Shown piece by piece: positions 1 through 10,655 of a stretch of 64,000 nt of DNA. How positions within the stretch are numbered: the first letter of the stretch is position 1; each line of letters starts with the position of its first letter. The stretch lies in the NCBI GenBank assembly GCA_024036415.1, contig JAMWET010004078.1, positions 310,001 through 374,000 of the forward strand, read 5' to 3'. The DNA is from Prochilodus magdalenae. Taxonomy: Eukaryota > Chordata > Actinopteri > Characiformes > Prochilodontidae. The position numbers and the translations under genes were made by a program. Under the pieces are notes generated by a model. That model made no database searches. It was not told the origin of the DNA and was given only the letters and a program-made list of their open reading frames with translations.

Positions 1-141
1 CACATGTACACATATCAAAAGGGAGCAGATCAGCCCTCAAACAACAACTAAGTAGCAACAACGACTCTAGTTAAGCTTGTTTCCGATTTTTTTTAGCTTT
101 ATACACTTAGAGCTTTTATTTATTCAAAACATCGTAGCACT

Positions 142-853
142 AATAGCTGCACCCATTAACCACAGGACAGGAACGAAACTTGGTGTGTAGGTTTGGAATC
201 ATAAGACATGTGAATGATTCAAGTTTCACACTTGGCATGTGAGGTAAGAAAGGACAGACCTTAAAGCTGTACCTGACTGACTTAACAGTCACTACTGCAG
301 ACATTCAGTAAGCAGTGATGCCCTCCATGAGTCACCCTGTTTGTGCCAGGACCACTGGCAGATGGCTGCACAACGCAATGCAGATCGTTACGTTAACACC
401 AATGACTTCAATGGCATTGTGCCAGATTGTCATGGAGTGACTCAGAATCGTCTTCAGTGGTCGGTCCCCCTTTTTGTTCTGGTGGAGACAATCAAATCTG
501 TGTGTGGTGGCACTATGGTCGGCACCAAGATAAACGATTTGCTGTCATGCGTCACTCATCCAGAAAGCCTTGTGTTACTTCGATTCCACTCCTACCATAA
601 AATCTGCAGGAACTTTCAAGCTGCATGGGATGGATTATCACAGGACACCATTAGGAACCTCTACAACTCCATGCAGAGACACATCTGGCATTTCGCATTA
701 GCCAGACACCATACTGAGACACTACTTCTGTATGTGTAGCTCAATAAATACTACCCATAGTAGTCTAAATGAATCATCATTTGTTGTTCCTGGTCACTTT
801 TAATCTTGCTAATAGCACAGCCATCCCACACTTCCTTCTAGGTGCAACTATTG
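142..853 (+). mobile_element. Decayed Tc1/mariner-like element, short copy A
   Basis: Imperfect terminal inverted repeats are seen: the left end reads AATAGCTGCACCCA and the right end, on the other strand, starts AATAGTTGCACCT. Both ends sit next to TA, as expected for Tc1/mariner target sites. The plus-strand frame at 341-739 carries a degenerate transposase C-terminus (AAWDGLSQDTIRNLYNSM-like segment at about 627-680). At about 0.71 kb the element is about half the size of an intact Tc1 element. Related copies lie at 5719-6035, 33518-33648, 36263-36965 and 58432-58945. Confidence 0.75.
341..739 (+). pseudogene. Tc1-like transposase C-terminal remnant
   Basis: The 132-codon open frame ends in the Tc1-type tail pattern W-D-G-L-S-Q-D-T-I-R-N-L-Y-N-S-M. 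The rest is shifted in frame relative to related copies, and no complete DDE catalytic triad is visible. It lies inside copy A of the short Tc1-like family. It is not expected to encode active transposase. Confidence 0.6.
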
Positions 854-1525
854 TATATGCAGAATGTATTAAACAGCAGAAAACAACCATCATCAAGATC
901 ACTGCAGGCTGAAATATAACATTACCCCTTTTTTAACGTCTCCAACAGATAACAAGAAGCAGCAGAGTGAGAATGGAGTGTGCTGCATTTGGAGAGAGTA
1001 AGGTTGGGGCAAAGCGCCATAGGGATTGATGTAATCGTTTGAAGTGTAAATGTGTGTTTTGAAGCTTCGCTCATTACTTACAGCCGCCAAAATACAGAAC
1101 TACATACACAATCTGAGTCCAATCCCCTTTAACCAACTGCAGCAGAACCAGACGAAGAGTCAGGCCAGCACAGGTGCTACAGCTGACTAGGCCATGCGGT
1201 ATGGAAGCACATAGGCAGCTGATAGTTTTCAGGCTCTGAAACATATATTCCCGTCTCAACAGCGAGAAAAGGGAGAGGGGAAAAGACATCAAAAGACACA
1301 TCTGCTGACAATCTGTTAGTGATTGTATGTGCGCTTCGGCACAAGACCTCTGACTCTCAACTGTTTCCTGTGTGGAGTATCTCAGATTCCTAAAATCTCG
1401 TTTACTCATAGACAATACTGAATCACACTCAGTAGCTTCTTATTCTCATTCTCTTACATACTTACTCTCAAAACAGTAGGAGCTACACAACAGTGACATA
1501 CTAATAATAAGATAATGAACACAGT

Positions 1526-1527
1526 GA

Positions 1528-1571
<44 letters not shown>

Positions 1572-1596
1572 AGGAAAGAAAGAAAAGAAAGGAAAG
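1526..1596. repeat. (AAAG)n microsatellite
   Basis: About 17 tandem AAAG units with interruptions towards the 3' end. It lies in the presumed KLC1 intron. Confidence 0.95.
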
Positions 1597-4500
1597 AGTA
1601 GAATTGGGAACTGACAGCTGAGTGTTTGTGCAGGGCTGGTAGAGGCTAGTTAGTCAGAGCTGATGTGTTAATCTGATCAAACTGCAGCATGACTCACTGT
1701 CCCCTGCATCCACCAGGAAATGACCTCAGCAGAAGGAGGGGACGCAGCCCTCATTATAATAACTATGAGACCCCACAGGGCACACTTTCCGTGCTGGGGA
1801 CTTGATGAAGTCAGCAGTATTACTTAGCAACATCACAGGAAAGCCACACGCCAACTCAGGGGGTGACAGGATATAGTAGAAGTGGTGGGCTGCACATGAT
1901 GGACTGTTTGCTGGTCACAGGGGGTTTAAAAATGCATGAATGCTTTGCGATGCCGCAGCCTAAAGGAGAACTGCATCTTCATTTAGAATATTGGCCAATT
2001 CATTTGAAATGAACAAATGGTTTTATTTTGACCAAAATATAATTCTCAGGCTATTCTTAACACACATCCCCAACAAAAAAAAATATCTTATATCTTATTG
2101 ATATCCCACTTCTGCACACCTAGCTCTGCTTGCCACATGTACCAAATGTTAAGTGTGTTTATGTAAATAATTACAAGAGCCTCTCAATATGATATTATCA
2201 GAATACTTAAGTCTTAAGACAATATTATCATAATATTAAATATTTTGTAATGCGCTACATAATAAAATATAATGTAATATATATTGCCTCTGTTCACCTT
2301 ATTATTTTATTGCAGTAAAATAACTGAAGCCTATTTGCAATTTAGAAGTATATATAATACTGATACAAATATTGATATAACAGTGTCATGTCAATGTCAT
2401 AATATGCTGTGCTGATTTTTCCCACGCCCCTATCAGTCAGTAACTACTGACTAACTACATGTTTCATCACACAGTGAGCACAAGTTTGACTTGTCACTTA
2501 GGTGAATGCTGTTATTATATTATTGTTTATGTGGCACTACAGCCTGCATTTTATAAGCTCCAACGTATTACATTTCAGCAAACCTAAATATTGTTATACA
2601 TATAATCATATACCGTATCACCCACCCCTACATGTATGAATGTAACTGTGATAAAATATCGCGATTAACTGAATCACTTCCGACCGAATCCCAAATGTTA
2701 TAAGATTAAATATTTACATTCATAATTAGAACACTACACAGCATTCCATCTAAATCTCCACACTCACTCTGCTGTCTCGTTTTGCTTTTTTTTTCAAACA
2801 ATTTGTTTGCCTTCTCTCCCTCTCCTGTCTTCGCTGGGCAACTGTTTACTCTGCATCCTTTAACAGGTGCCTCTGGCTGTATCTAGAACGGTACAGAGGA
2901 AGATGCTAGCCTACTGTTAGACATCATCCTCAGTGAATACAGCCTCTCATCCACTAAGGAAATTGTCTGTACTGGTCCTCTACAGCCTACTTAAGCGCTC
3001 TTGGGGGGGGGGGATTTAAAATAGGACATCCTTATGAAAGTCTGAGACCATGTTTAAATTAACATGGGCAGTATGGTTCTCCTTTTCCCAACCGTCATTT
3101 CTGCAAACTCAGTTTCAAGACACCAGACTGACATCACATTGAATTTATCATTGCTTCACTCTCATGCATTATCCTGTAAGGGTGTAACAATAAACCCAGC
3201 CCACAATTTGATGTGATTCATGATACTCCCTCCACCTTTTAGCATTCTTATGATATTTTCTGATATGATATAAATAATTATGATGTAAAAACTTGATTAA
3301 AGGAAACTTATGTTGTTGTTGTTACACAACTCTCTAATGACTATAATAGCTGGGAGGCAGGAGAAGTGCTGGAGTGAGGTGTTGATTGCTGCTGACCACT
3401 TAAAACTTTAGAGTTTAACCAGTGCAGCTGCATTAGATGCCAAATAGAATGAATCGTTCATTCTCCAGGACGCACACTGGCACTATTCGGCACTGCAATA
3501 CCACAATTTCACGATGCATTGTTACACCCCTATTCACTTTGCCAGAGTGAATCAATGCATCTAGTTTTTCATAGCAAAGAAAAAGCAGAAGTTTTTAGTG
3601 AGTGCAGCTTTATCTCAACACAGCCTGAAAAAGAGGAAGAGAAGCATGTACATTTGAGAAGAAATCAAATGCCTACATTCTTTAGCCTAAAAACAAATGA
3701 ACCTGATATAGGCTACGACCATGACCTGAATGCACCAGCTCTTACAATAATGCTACAGAACTGACAGATAGTAAGCAAATACACACGTTCACAAATACTG
3801 TCGCTGTCCAATGATAAGCATGTATGTCCATTTTTGTTGATTTTCACTTTTATGCATCATTTGAACACTGCTGCTGCTTACACTGGACTGACAGAAATGG
3901 ATCGAAACTACTTATTAAAAAGTCTGGTTTCACTGACTTAAAATTAAATAAATTGTTATTTTGGAGACACTTGTTTATCTTTGGACAGTGACGATATACA
4001 TATTCCTGACAAACAACTGCTGTTCACTGGAAACAAATGGCAGTCCTGCCATTTAAAGGCCACCTTAGAGGGTGTTTGGGCCAGCAGCTGGACACACACA
4101 TCTTGACCAAAACAGAAATGCTTTCAGGGTAGGGGACGAAGGTATGTCAACTGAGGGAAGCCACTCCTTGAATACTAATGAAAAGCTAACAAGGCCTTGC
4201 TATGTTACAGCACAATCAAGCTGCACACCAAATAATGCAGAACATATCGGTTCCAGCTCTGAAGGTATTACCCAGCACACATGGGGCACTTTCACAGGCC
4301 TCATACTTACATCCCCAACTAGCTATCTGAACGTCAGTCAACTGCAGGGTGACACTGAACCAGCCAGTCCAAAGCCTCAACAACTGAGCTAAAGAGTAAA
4401 ACTCAAAAAGCTCATTTTAAGTTCAGGTTTGGGATATATATCCTCAAGCAACAGCAGAAGACCAGGCAGACTCTCAATGAGCATTAATGACGAGGGAGGC

Positions 4501-5020
4501 TTCACTGGCTAGGTAGCTATCTTTCCTGATCTATGAAAACGAGTTAAGCCAGTTCAGTACCTTCAATACCCAACACTCAAATTTATAACAGCAATTTGTA
4601 CAGTGCTGCTGACAGGTATTCAAAGACAAACATTTCTAGGTCCGAAACATGCGCTGAACACAGTCAGCAACATGTCCAAGCAAGGCAAATTAGCTATGCG
4701 GCTAATAAGCTAGCCAGCTAAATCTAGTAGCTCCTCTGGCTAAGCCAGTTTTCAGTGCTGCCTAAACTGTTCACTGAACGCTAGTTTTAACTAGCCTGGC
4801 GTACTTAACAGTCTGCAAGACATTTTTTAATATCTGTGTGGTTCCCCATAACGGATACGTTAAGGCAGCTAAGTGAGCTAGCCGTGTCAATATCGCATTT
4901 GACACGGGAGGCAGGCGCTCCCATTAAACTCGCTCAGCTAAGCTGCTATTACAGAGTAGTTACACAGCCACTAACCTATCCTAGCTCAGTTAGCCAGACA
5001 GCGCGACCCACAGCCCTTAC

Positions 5021-5200
5021 CGTTCTGTAAAACATCCAGTCGTCGCCAAATTTCTGTCCAGTAATCTCTCACACGCTGTTTAAACTCGGATACTCGTCTG
5101 GCTGTTCGAGGTTTGGGCCGAAGCTGAGCAGCCCAGCCGGTGAGGCGATGCCTTGCCGCGGTCCTCCGCTCCTCCACAACACAGAGAGGGAGGAGGCTTC
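5021..5200 (-). other. Probable untranslated first exon of KLC1 (5' end uncertain)
   Basis: On the minus strand a GC- and CpG-rich stretch ends in CAGAACG followed by GTAAGGGC, a near-consensus splice donor at 5020/5019. The next gene to the right (COA8) has KLC1 as its same-strand downstream neighbour in human, so KLC1 encoding kinesin-1 light chain is the expected gene; its coding exons would lie left of base 1. None of the KLC1 protein is visible here, so identity rests on synteny alone. An open frame (ATG at 5177-5175) runs through the exon to the donor and encodes a basic segment containing FKQRVRDYWTEIWRRLDVL; whether it is translated is unknown. The transcription start is not determined; 5200 is a rough limit. 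Confidence 0.45.
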
Positions 5201-5718
5201 TCTCACAAGCTGACTGGAGGAGCCCCGTTCATCAGCGCGCTCTCTCTCTCTCCTGTCTCTCTCAGTCTCTCGCCCAGTGCCAGATTGTTCGTGTCTGGAG
5301 ATTGCGCAAACAGTACTGACATCGTTCTTCCCTGTTACAGGAGCACTTTTGCTTTCATTCCAGCTGCTTTACAGGTCTTTGTCTGGTACAGTTTACACAT
5401 ACACCAGTTTGAATCAACCCTGACAAACACTACATATGCAGTTTATCTGGCATGGTTATTTTACTGGGGATTATATCATTTCTTTCCAGTACTGATACCA
5501 GTATATCTCAGTACAAGATGGAAGCTACTGTACTTTAATATTAGCTATTTTTACCTTCACCTCAGTTAATATTAAGAGTAAGATTCACCAATTTGCTTTT
5601 GCAGCAAAAAGTTCATGATGCAAATACCAGGATTAAAAAAAACTGTGTACTCCATCCAGTTTGGGATGAATTCAGAATGTATTGTTTGTCCTTGAATTTG
5701 TGAAATACAATTATTTAT

Positions 5719-6035
5719 AGATTTGTCACACCCCAGAAAGAAAGTGTGGGATTGCAGTGTTATCTGAAAGGAAGATAAAGGTTACCAGGAACAACCAAGG
5801 ATGATACATTAAGACTGATATGGGAAATATTTATTGTTCTACACCTACAGAAGCACCGTCTCTCAGTATGGCATTAGGCTGCCGTGTTTGCTAACACAAG
5901 ATTCCAGACGTCTTGGCATGGGTTTCTGCAGATGTTGTGGTTGGGATGGAGGTGGAGTGACACCAGGTCCTCTGGCCCCACACACAAATTTGTTGGTTGT
6001 TGTCACCAAAACAAACGCTGGACTCGTCACCTAAG
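5719..6035 (-). mobile_element. Tc1-like fragment, copy B (reverse orientation)
   Basis: The left end matches the reversed right terminus of the copy at 142-853: CAGAAAGAAAGTGTGGG, a conserved GTTACCAGGAACAACCA block, then sequence antisense to the transposase tail. It extends through the segment antisense to the mid-transposase (around 5930-6035) and then loses similarity. No open transposase frame remains. Confidence 0.6.
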
Positions 6036-6096
6036 ACTTAAGAGCCTTTGCTGTAGCGGTCTGTGTGCATGTAGACTAATAGAGCCATGTTATTGT

Positions 6097-6530
6097 AATG
6101 CATGAAGAACGTGGTTTGTCATTGCATTGCTGAAATAAGCACGGCCTCCTCTGTAAAGAACATTGTCTTGATGGCGGCATATAATTTTCCAAAACCTGAA
6201 CCAGCTCAGCTCATCAGTTTCTTCTTTGTATGGAACAGGGAACTTGCTAGCTCGCATTTATTGATGCCGTGACAAATTGTTTTCACAGACGATGGTTTTC
6301 ATAAGTGTTCCTGAAAGTAAGTTTTACTACTTGTCCTTTACATACAGATATTTTTTTAGACTATCTGAATCTTGTAATGATATTTACAGTAGATCATGCA
6401 ATTTCTTTGCTCCCCATCTTTTGAATGACTCTCTGGGATGTTCCTCTTCAACAGTTTTCCTGGTTTTGTATTTACACTGGTATGATATTTTAGCATTTTA
6501 ATGTCAGGAGTTTAAGTCTTTACAGTAATA
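6097..6530 (-). mobile_element. Fragment of a second fish DNA-transposon family
   Basis: Blocks such as GTGGTTTGTCATTGCATTGC, AACATTGTCTTGATGGCGGC and CTCTGGGATGTTCCT resemble, from memory, the antisense strand of a widespread teleost IS630/Tc1-type transposase. The copy is interrupted and carries no usable frame. It lies immediately downstream of the COA8 polyadenylation signal. Confidence 0.45.
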
Positions 6531-6601
6531 TTCCATTTCTTTGTGCTCATTTTCCAGGGTAGAGTAAACAACCGCAACAGAGAAAACAGTTTCCCAGTGT
6601 C

Positions 6602-6607
6602 TTTATT
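6602..6607 (-). terminator. COA8 polyadenylation signal AATAAA overlapping the stop codon
   Basis: Read on the minus strand, the last codons are CAC AAA TAA followed by A, so the hexamer AATAAA spans 6607-6602 and contains the TAA stop (6605-6603). No other strong hexamer was noticed just downstream, which would imply a very short 3' UTR. Confidence 0.55.
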
Positions 6608-9184
6608 TGTGCATCACTGTGGGTTTTCCTTTGCTTCTCCCTTGGCCAGTTAGTGTCCTCCATATGTTGTGCAGAGCCACTCTGGCCATCAACATTGTAA
6701 TGGTGAAGTTTCGCCGATACCACTCTCTGTAAAAAGAAGGATTTACAATAATGTGAATAGCGCTCGAGGGCATGCTTGATATAGCTGTCCATCTTGACCA
6801 CAGCCTGTCTATCTAATAATTTATTAAGCTGCTGCTACTTAATGAATAATTGCTGAAGTAAATAAATAATAAACTTTGAACACAGGTAGGAAGGTTTGGA
6901 TACATACTTGTTATAACTTGCATGTTTTTTATGGTTTTTGTCCAGGAAGTGTTTGTAGAAGACTGCCATTTCCTCATTATTTAAAGTCCTTCTTCGTCCT
7001 AAAAAGAAGAATGAAGTATGCAACAGAACAGAACACATCAATATCTTAGCATGATCTTCCCCTGGAAATATAGAAATGCTAGGCCAGTGTAAATGGCCAA
7101 TAAGCACCTTTACAACACTATGCTAACAGTGCCTTACTGATGTGCTTCTATAAACTGATAGTGTCACTGCATGTTAAATGTTTATTCCATATCTATTTTA
7201 GTACTTCTACTTTTTGTGAGAGTGAGTGCATTTACATGCACCTAATAATCTGATCACAATCGGATTTCTGTAGTTAACTGATTTTTCAAGTGGACCCTCC
7301 CTCTGATTACTTAGATAGGACTTGAGCTTGCTGGACATCAAGAGAACTGGTTTTAGTAAGAAGAACTTTTACTCCTTAATCTGCACCAGAAATTACCCAG
7401 CAGGTTATTGTCTGGTTGCAAAAAAGAAATCTAATTATTCATGTAGTCCCAGGATTTGAGCAGCTAATTGACAAACTCTTGTGAATATCTAAACACACTC
7501 ACTGTTGTTGTTGTACAGTCTAGTAACATTCATGGTTTAAACTTGAAATTCAAAGTAAAATAATAATAATAATAAAAACAATATTGGACCACTAACCTTT
7601 CTCATCTCTTTCTGTCAAGCCTTTTGCCTTCATCTGTGAATGCACATATTCCTCTTTTTCCTGTAATTGCATAAACTAAAAGTTTAACATAACATTTAAA
7701 AATATAAAACATGAGTTTAAAATCAAAACGAACCAGAAATTAAATTGTAATTTCCTTCCGCTATTTGATCAACCATGGGTGGAAGTGATAAGTGTGGGAG
7801 GTCAAACACAATATAACTGATTGTTATTAATTGTTCCCAACTGCCCAGGTGCACATTGATGTAATCAAATCACAGAGCACGTTTTTAATGCAGGGCTGTG
7901 ACCAAAGATCAGCAGAAAACAAAAAGATTTTCATTTAAATAGTACAGTGTGATGAACTGTGCTCAGGATGACCAGGAACATGAGCACCAGGTAAACAAAA
8001 ACTGAAGGAAAAACAAAAGGATTCCGGATGGACTCTCGAATATATGCAGTCCATTTTAAAATGCTACCATCTAGTGGTCAAAAAAACTGCCATGCTGATA
8101 AAGCTGTGTTTCAGGTCTCACCTTGCTGAACGTGATATTCTGAAGGGCCCAGAATTCATGATTCCAGTCCTCTGTTTCCTGCCTCAGATGTCTCAGCTCC
8201 CTCTCCAGCTGGGTCTCATTTTCTGGGATGTGGTAGATGATTGGCCGCAGGTTTGACAGTCTGTCTGGTGGCCCAATCCAGTCATATTTTGTGGTAGGCC
8301 CTGGGTTGAATTTGGTTTTCTTAACAAACAGAAGAAAAGAACGTAAACTTAAGCCAGACATTAGACGAAACATGCTTTAAAAATGAATCACATTTAAATG
8401 CACCACAATCAAGGAGAACACTTAACGGAAAACAATGCTATTACATGAATGTGTAAAATGTGGATAAAGTACTTTAATGTTTCTCCAGATTAAAGAACCA
8501 GCAGCTAAATCACGTATAACTGGATGTTTTGGACAAGTCAGTCCATCAGAAAGGAGACAATTGGAGAGAAATGTGTGATTATTGAAGTTTATGTTTTGAC
8601 AGAAATTCTTTTAGGACAAATTAGTAATCATCAGATTATATAAATCTGGCTTTAAGGCCACGGTGATGGATCTCCAATCACACGGCAGTAGCCCCGACGC
8701 TATTGATCTATTTTTATTTATTCGATTTCTGAATGACAATCATGTAAACAATATTAGTAAATTTGGGTATCAGTGTTTCTGATCATTGTACTGTATTATA
8801 AACAAACAAACAAACAAACAAAAAAAAACAAAGTCCCCAAATAAACAAAACAAGATAGCAGATCCCAGGTAGTGGATTTAATATTGCATGTTTCTCGTTC
8901 AGGGTATCTACACCGACCAACGTCTACAATCGAACTACGAAGTAGAATTTCATTCAGAGATATCAGTATAAATATGACACCCTCAGCTGGTACAGATAGT
9001 ACAGTATCGATGTCCTAAAGGTTAGCTAGAGAGCCAAGCAGATGCTAGTTTACTAGCCACAAACCTCTGCTAGTTCGTCCTGTGCTGTTGATCTGGCGCA
9101 ATGTCGCTTAACGTTACTCGTCACGACACCACGAATGTAACACCGAGACCTGAAAAACAAACAACCTGCTGCTCTAGAATTCAT
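6603..9184 (-). CDS. coa8: Cytochrome c oxidase assembly factor 8 (COA8/APOPT1)
   Basis: COA8 is a mitochondrial inner-membrane/matrix-side factor that supports and protects cytochrome c oxidase assembly, especially under oxidative stress. Coding exons in transcript order are 9184-9065, 8319-8122, 7660-7597, 6998-6908 and 6726-6603; all introns are GT/AG and the phases join to 198 codons plus stop (human about 193-206 aa). Exon 1 (40 codons from the ATG at 9184) encodes an arginine-rich N-terminus without acidic residues until its end, as expected for a mitochondrial presequence. Exon 2 carries the family hallmarks DWIGPPD, SNLRPI, IPENET and LRQETEDWN. Exon 3 encodes EKEEYVHSQ, exon 4 NNEEMAVFYKHFL, and exon 5 EWYRRNFTITMLMARVAL. 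Exon 1 assignment rests on frame and composition, the other exons on clear similarity to human COA8. It is divergent from BAG5, as in human. Confidence 0.93.
6999..7596 (-). other. COA8 intron 3 with probable MITE
   Basis: A GT/AG intron between coding exons 3 and 4. Around 7230-7470 it contains sequence starting TTTACATGCACCTAATAATC and ending in a loosely inverted CTAATTATTCATGTAGTC, resembling a teleost miniature inverted-repeat element. An AAT/TAA microsatellite lies at about 7559-7576. Confidence 0.5.
7661..9064 (-). other. COA8 introns 1 and 2 (around exon 2 at 8122-8319)
   Basis: Both introns are GT/AG. Intron 1 (8320-9064) has a pyrimidine-rich acceptor ending in TTAAG at 8324-8320 and a less typical donor GTTTGT at 9064. 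Intron 2 (7661-8121) has donor GTGAGA. No further coding sequence was seen; there is a CAAA microsatellite near 8800-8825. Confidence 0.6.
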
Positions 9185-10480
9185 TTTCAACTATTCACAC
9201 TTCATTATCTATCAGAGTTTAGAGATATACAGTAACCTAGCTAACGGAATACAACACTCGTGAAGCTACAATGTTACATGAAGCCAGCATCAATCTAATA
9301 TTTAAAAATGGCGGATATTATATGTAGCTTTCAAAATAAAAGTCCAATTGATCCCCAATGACATTGTCAGGAGTTGGAAACAACCAAATGAATGGCCAAA
9401 CTGTAGTCTTATACATAAATTATACAAAAAAAAAACCCCCAAAAAAACAATATACATAAAAATTGATTAATCCATAATTGTTTTCATTATTGCTTCTTTT
9501 AATTAATTAATTACTAATTTAGTTTTTACACCATTTCAAAACACCAGCTTCCATTGGAAATAAACATGCTACAAAATTACTTGCAATAAAAGTGAAGAAT
9601 GTTTATTCTGTCTTTATTACAAGTACTTACATTTAAGGAGGCCCTTACTGATAAGAGATATATGCTATACATTTCCAAATCCATTTAAATGTGTTACATA
9701 TACCATAGAAAATACTTTACTGCTAATTAAAAATAGACACAATTATTTTACTAGTAAGCTAGGCAAAAGACTGTAAGGTTTGTAGCCAATCATCTCCTTA
9801 CTTCTTTGAAATCTGACACCGGACTACAGGTTTTTCCATTACCACCCCTTGGTTATTGTTTTCATTCACAGTCTTGGGGATTCGGTCTGATGCATGTTTT
9901 CCCTGGTCATGAGATGTGTCAGGTGGCTTAGAGCCAGTAAAACACAATATAGTGCTGTATAGTTGGTTCCCAGGACTTCTAAAAATCACTCCACTATCCG
10001 GATAGCTAGATCCAGAAAGCCAAACCCAATTTGTTAGGTTATGGTGAACGTATATCACCTCACAGGGATGATTGATACGGCGCTAACGCTGAAAACTGTG
10101 CATGGAAACATTTCATGTTATTCTGATATAATACAGTATGTTTAGCCCCTTAGGATTAGACGTTTGCGGACTTTTATATTGTCAGCCTTCACACGTAACA
10201 TCCGCAAGCACTTCCGGCACGCTTCCTGTTGTTGTAGAACTGGACGACCAATATGTTCCATGAGTTTAATACCACGATAAAACCAGAAAGTCTAATATAA
10301 TTGTTAAAACCAAGACAAACGAGGGTTAAAGTGATTCGACAGTGATTTAGTAGTTGTAGACAGTGTGACGAAACTACTGAAGTGAAAAATACATTTATAT
10401 AAATATATAAAAAGCGGTTGACAACTGCATAAAAGCTGAGAGGAAAAAGAAGGCAAAGATATTTCAAGAGGTTTTTAAAC
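9185..10480. other. Divergent region between COA8 and BAG5
   Basis: About 1.3 kb separates the COA8 start codon from the BAG5 first exon. The COA8 transcription start must lie here, but no TATA box was recognised on the minus strand. The 10150-10260 segment is GC-richer with several CpGs and may be part of a bidirectional promoter. Open frames on the minus strand at 9798-10058 and 10189-10467 do not resemble known proteins and do not splice in frame to COA8 exon 2. Confidence 0.4.
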
Positions 10481-10499
10481 AGCGGATTATATATATCAA

Positions 10500-10655
10500 C
10501 TGTTGGTCATTTCAATTTGTGCCGTTTTTAATCCTTGCCGGTTTTTTTGTTTGTGTCCCCTCTGGTCATCAGTGGGAGTCAGTTAGCTGATCCCCGGTGG
10601 CGTTGTTGTTTCTCAAAGACACAGATGCTCCGATGGCCGTACGCTGGTTATGCAG
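10500..10655 (+). other. BAG5 first exon (5' UTR; 5' boundary uncertain)
   Basis: The exon ends TTATGCAG followed by GTGAGTG, a consensus donor at 10656. It is predicted to join to the acceptor before 14022. It contains two ATGs: one at 10625 opens an out-of-frame uORF that overlaps the main start, and one at 10633 stays in frame with BAG5 through exon 2. The transcription start is not visible; 10500 is an estimate. Confidence 0.55.

Larger units (their letters stand above)
1..5020 (-). other. Presumed intron 1 of the minus-strand KLC1-like gene
   Basis: No supportable coding exon is visible on either strand. Frames such as 1074-1415 (-) and 4072-4392 (+) have low-complexity or unrecognisable products and no splice context. 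The stretch contains a Tc1-like element (142-853), an (AAAG)n microsatellite (1526-1596), an 11-base G run (3003-3013) and AT-rich sequence. It is called intronic only because a splice donor facing left lies at 5020/5019 on the minus strand and because KLC1 is expected here by synteny. It could instead be intergenic if the exon at 5021-5200 belongs to a short non-coding transcript. Confidence 0.35.
5201..6580. other. Intergenic region between KLC1-like 5' end and COA8 3' end
   Basis: No gene is supported. The region holds a CT-rich promoter-side stretch (5215-5290), a Tc1-like fragment (5719-6035) and a fragment of a second fish DNA transposon family (6097-6530). The plus-strand frame 5153-5569 starts in the CpG-rich stretch and runs into AT-rich DNA, with no recognisable product. 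Confidence 0.5.

Noticed and set aside
1..5000. Search for KLC1 coding exons on the minus strand
   Set aside because: No kinesin light chain coiled-coil or TPR sequence was found; the coding part must lie left of the window.
9798..10058. Minus-strand 86-codon frame ending in a good GTAAGG donor, considered as COA8 exon 1
   Set aside because: The donor leaves phase 2, whereas COA8 exon 2 must be entered in phase 0. The frame that would fit is closed by TGA and TAA nearby. The exon at 9065-9184 fits phase and composition.
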